A program made the position numbers and the translations under genes. Positions 62,301 to 64,000 of a DNA stretch of 64,000 nt are shown here, piece after piece. Within the stretch, counting starts at the first letter, position 1, and each line of letters starts with the position of its first letter. The notes below the pieces were generated by a model that worked only from the letters and a program-made list of their open reading frames with translations, was not told where the DNA came from and made no database searches. This DNA is from Vicinamibacteria bacterium (GTDB lineage: Bacteria; Acidobacteriota; Vicinamibacteria; Fen-336; JAGNNV01). Location: the NCBI GenBank assembly GCA_019694155.1, contig JAIBCN010000031.1, forward strand, positions 1-64,000. The letters are read 5' to 3'.

Positions 62301-64000
62301 CGTCGACATCGTGAGCGGAGACTCCACTCCGAGCGCCGCCGATCACACCGACTTCGGTTCCGCCAACATCGCGGATCAGACGGTGATCCGCACCTTCACC
62401 ATTCTCAACACGGGCGTCGGGAACCTGAGCCTGGGGGCGGTCAGCCTGAGCGGCCCGGGCGCCGCGGCCTTCGCGGTGAGCTCTCAGCCCCCATCGACCA
62501 CCGCCTTTGGCACGACTTTCCAGGTGACCTTCGAACCCAAGACCGCGGGCCTCCTCGCGGCCACGCTGAGCTTCACCAACAGCGATGCGGACGAAAGCCC
62601 CTTCACTTTTGCGGTTTCCGGGGCCGGACTTGTCTCCGGCAACGCGGACCTCGCGGATCTGTCGCTCAGCGGCGGTTCGCTCGCGCCGCCTTTCGATCCC
62701 GCGACTTCGAACTACTTCGTGGAAGTCCCGAACAATGTCCTCTCCACTGCCGTCGGCGCAGCACCCGCCGAGGCTCACGCCTCGATCCAGGTTCGCATCG
62801 GCGGCGGCCCTTACCAGAGTCTCAACGATCCGCTGCCATTGAATCCCGGTGAAAACGTCGTTGATGTGCGGGTCATCGCCCAGGACGGGGTTACCACGAG
62901 GACCTACTCCATCACGGTCGTGCGGCTCGCCCCCCAACCAGGGGAACTCGACGCCGAGTTCACGCCCGTTGCCTCCGCACCGGTTTCGACCATTGTCGTG
63001 CAACCCGACGGCAAGATCGTCTTGGCCACGCTCGACGCAGGTTTGCAGCGCCTCGATCCTCAGGGCGCGCTCGATCCTGGATTCCAGTCCGTGCTCGGAG
63101 GGGGGATCCCGCTTCATTCGATCAACGCACTTTCGGACGGGAAGCTACTGGTGGGCATGGGCTTCTTTGGCCTCTTCCGGGCCAATGCCGACGGGTCGAT
63201 CGATTCGGGATTCACCCCCGACGTCAACGGAGACGTCATGGTCGCGACTTTGCAGCCGGACGGGAAGATCCTCATCGGTGGAAACTTCTCCTCCGTGGGG
63301 CTGGGGTTCTGCAACAACCTCGCAAGGCTCAGCGCCGCCGGCTCCCTCGAGTCGTCGTTCAATCCGAACCCGAACGGCGCTGTGCGGGCCCTGGCTCTTC
63401 AGCCGGACGGGAAGATCGTGATCGCCGGAGATTTCACGGGAATCGGAGTGGACCTTCGAAACCATGTCGCGCGCCTCAACGCGGATGGATCCCTCGATCC
63501 CGATTTCGATCCGGATGTGAACGGGGCGGTGTGGAGCGTCCTCCTTCAGAAAGACGGGAAGATCGTGATCGGCGGAGCATTTACCGCCGTCGGCGGCCAG
63601 GTCAGGAATCGCATTGCGCGTCTCAATCCCGATGGCTCCCTCGACACGGCGTTCAATCCCGGGGCGGACGGAACGGTGCTGACTCTGGCCGCGCAAGCAG
63701 ACGGAAAGCTCCTCGTGGGCGGGCAGTTCATGACCATCGGAAGCGTCCCGCGCAACTACTTCGCACGCCTGGAGGGGGATGGCACCGTCGATGCCGCCTT
63801 CGACCCGAGTCCGGATTCGTGGGTATCCGCCGCCGCCGTTCAGGCGGATGGGAAGATCCTCATCGGAGGGTTGTTCGGTTTCGTGTCCGGCCTGCCTCAG
63901 GCCCATCTGGCTCGAATCCACAATGACCCGGCCCCTCAGAGGCTCAACCTGACCGGTCCCAATCGAGCCGAGTGGCTCCGCGAGGGCGCATCGCCCGAGG
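59380..64000 (+). CDS. Giant secreted delta-60-repeat protein, partial
   Basis: 1540 residues visible, open at the window end. ATG at 59380 with AGAGGAA SD; signal peptide RPALVVAVALAAPVSARAQA. Order: a jelly-roll/lectin-like domain (~48-210, ending GWNLDDIEI), two fibronectin-III-like domains of the TGGTVASDGG type, a cadherin-like beta sandwich (DLENLTLSRGTLSPVFSPAV), seven delta-60 units of the form QPDGKILIGGSF..ARLN.DGSLD..F.P (60961 on), a choice-of-anchor-D/ASH-like domain near 62300-62620, a second cadherin-like domain (LADLSLSGGSLAPPFD), then seven more delta-60 units. Each set of seven ends in a W-L-R-xG segment (EWLRGGTAPE and EWLREGASPE). Cell-surface or secreted. Function unknown. 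Confidence 0.88.
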   Translation, partial: MPQSALATLSTVVRCVRRNLGRFHRPALVVAVALAAPVSARAQATLFSESFASNAAGWTLDPEWQIGAASSSTGHGFGNPDPALDFTPTSDNGIAGTIIGGNLSTTLHGPRYLTSPAIDAAGRTGLTLKFRRWLNSDYSPYMTSQIEVFNGSFWSLVWSNGSTAVTDDAWTLQQFDITPYANSQLRVRFGTTIGASGAYSVSGWNLDDIEITSDGSAPLVTDPLYGNIGASSATLGGTVASDGGLEVTARGVVWALAATNTDPQLGGPGVTSVPTTGTTGPFTVDLTGLPAATEIAFRAWATNAAGTGYSTVATFTTSVNPPTVVSPTSTAWTASGALLGGTIASDGGLLSRAVVVSETAVDPDPQLGDPGILVFQAAGGDPGPFLLQATDLAPATAYSFRACAANPGGTGCSEVATFSTLGSTDLENLTLSRGTLSPVFSPAVLSYSANVGGDVASLTLTPTAAIGTSALEVRVNGGPFQPTTSGAASPTLALLPGLNPVEVRVTSADLLSTKTFTIAVTRGPLDGDVEHGFNPGVAGVVFATAQQPDGRILIGGSITSVGGVPRSNMARLNRDGSLDATFNPQIDGPVLAIAVQKDGKIIIGGSFSAIGGELRASLARLDADGALDATFLDAGADGQVEAIAVQPDGKIVVAGGFGFIGGGPNAYLARLTVSGALDSGFAPSPDGMVRALAFQDDGKLLVGGEFSFIGGEARTYIARLNSDGSADVSLEGALNGPLYAMTLQADGKILAGGVFSNASGSPHSNLARLNPSGAVDPSFQGDLNAVPSAIVAQTDGKILVGGSFSLAGGASRAGLARLGSDGTPEPDFQPMVEGTVLALSLQSDGKILVGGAFITVGDFPRPVFARLRNGPATETLSAPSSSRVEWLRGGTAPESTRVEFELSTDQGGSYTTLGSATRIASGFELEGLSLPASGHIRARARIPSARQGGSSGLVESVAAFGVTDVPEISVSGNGVDIVSGDSTPSAADHTDFGSANIADQTVIRTFTILNTGVGNLSLGAVSLSGPGAAAFAVSSQPPSTTAFGTTFQVTFEPKTAGLLAATLSFTNSDADESPFTFAVSGAGLVSGNADLADLSLSGGSLAPPFDPATSNYFVEVPNNVLSTAVGAAPAEAHASIQVRIGGGPYQSLNDPLPLNPGENVVDVRVIAQDGVTTRTYSITVVRLAPQPGELDAEFTPVASAPVSTIVVQPDGKIVLATLDAGLQRLDPQGALDPGFQSVLGGGIPLHSINALSDGKLLVGMGFFGLFRANADGSIDSGFTPDVNGDVMVATLQPDGKILIGGNFSSVGLGFCNNLARLSAAGSLESSFNPNPNGAVRALALQPDGKIVIAGDFTGIGVDLRNHVARLNADGSLDPDFDPDVNGAVWSVLLQKDGKIVIGGAFTAVGGQVRNRIARLNPDGSLDTAFNPGADGTVLTLAAQADGKLLVGGQFMTIGSVPRNYFARLEGDGTVDAAFDPSPDSWVSAAAVQADGKILIGGLFGFVSGLPQAHLARIHNDPAPQRLNLTGPNRAEWLREGASPE
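60985..62010 (+). repeat. First set of seven delta-60 repeat units
   Basis: Seven units, each ~48-50 residues, of the form xAxxxQPDGKIxxGGxFxxxG...ARLxxDGxxDxxFxP. Seven such units can close a beta propeller. Last unit is irregular (RPVFARLRNGPATETL). Confidence 0.8.
62989..63948 (+). repeat. Second set of seven delta-60 repeat units
   Basis: Seven units beginning VSTIVVQPDGKIVLATLD and ending near IHNDPAPQ. The first two are shorter and diverged; the rest match the first set. Followed by EWLREGASPE, as after the first set. Confidence 0.8.

Overview
The window is a high-GC bacterial chromosome segment (no plasmid, phage, IS, CRISPR, tRNA or rRNA signal seen). The large Oar-type TonB receptor with a carboxypeptidase-regulatory-like N-terminus, the delta-60-repeat secreted protein, and the abundance of glycosyltransferases and giant membrane transferases suggest an Acidobacteriota-like soil or sediment organism. 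That placement is inference from gene style, not from a marker gene.

Layout. (1) 1-12.6 kb, minus strand: one tightly packed surface-polysaccharide operon of glycosyltransferases, methyltransferases, a polysaccharide-deacetylase-like protein, a membrane mannosyltransferase-like protein and a GNAT protein. Most neighbours overlap by 4 bp (ATGA or GTGA). (2) 12.6-15.2 kb: an unusual AT-richer intergenic region with structured repeats, then a secreted TPR/HEAT-like protein. (3) 15.2-19.7 kb, minus: a phosphate module made of a small membrane ORF, phoB, phoR, a DUF47/PhoU-like protein and a PiT phosphate transporter. (4) 19.7-28.2 kb: a phosphate-starvation and lipid-remodelling island with a PHP phosphoesterase, PAP2 phosphatase, phospholipid N-methyltransferase-like protein, lipid-type GT4, phosphatidylserine decarboxylase, a membrane-anchored class III aminotransferase, a small membrane protein, a zinc ribbon and an orphan PhoB-family regulator. 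(5) 28.2-34.8 kb: a TonB-dependent receptor, an ArsC-like arsenate reductase, and a heavy-metal P-type ATPase. (6) 34.8-58.5 kb: a second polysaccharide/glycan region with an ABC (Wzm/Wzt-like) exporter, a stand-alone 14-residue-repeat coiled coil, many GT2/GT4 enzymes, YfhO/PMT-like membrane proteins and a DPM1-like/DUF2304 pair. One of these genes is frameshifted at a G8 run. (7) 58.7-64 kb: a small hypothetical and a >1540-residue secreted protein with two seven-unit delta-60 repeat sets, cut by the window end.

The most interesting signal is non-coding. In 19.6-28.2 kb I find nine sites with one fixed design: two 7-bp half-sites of the type nGTCryr, 11 bp apart start to start (the PhoB box layout), followed 9 bp (two cases perhaps 10) later by a -10-like hexamer. 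They precede phoB itself, most island operons and the TonB receptor. Three of them do not point directly at a gene but at roughly 90-125-nt segments ending in strong GC-rich hairpins, which look like Pho-activated small RNAs (or attenuated leaders). Two of these, plus a related element at 12.7 kb, carry a CUCCUCC anti-Shine-Dalgarno motif near the predicted 5' end. I propose a PHO regulon that couples membrane-lipid replacement to a small family of anti-SD RNAs. All of this was read by eye and is unverified experimentally.
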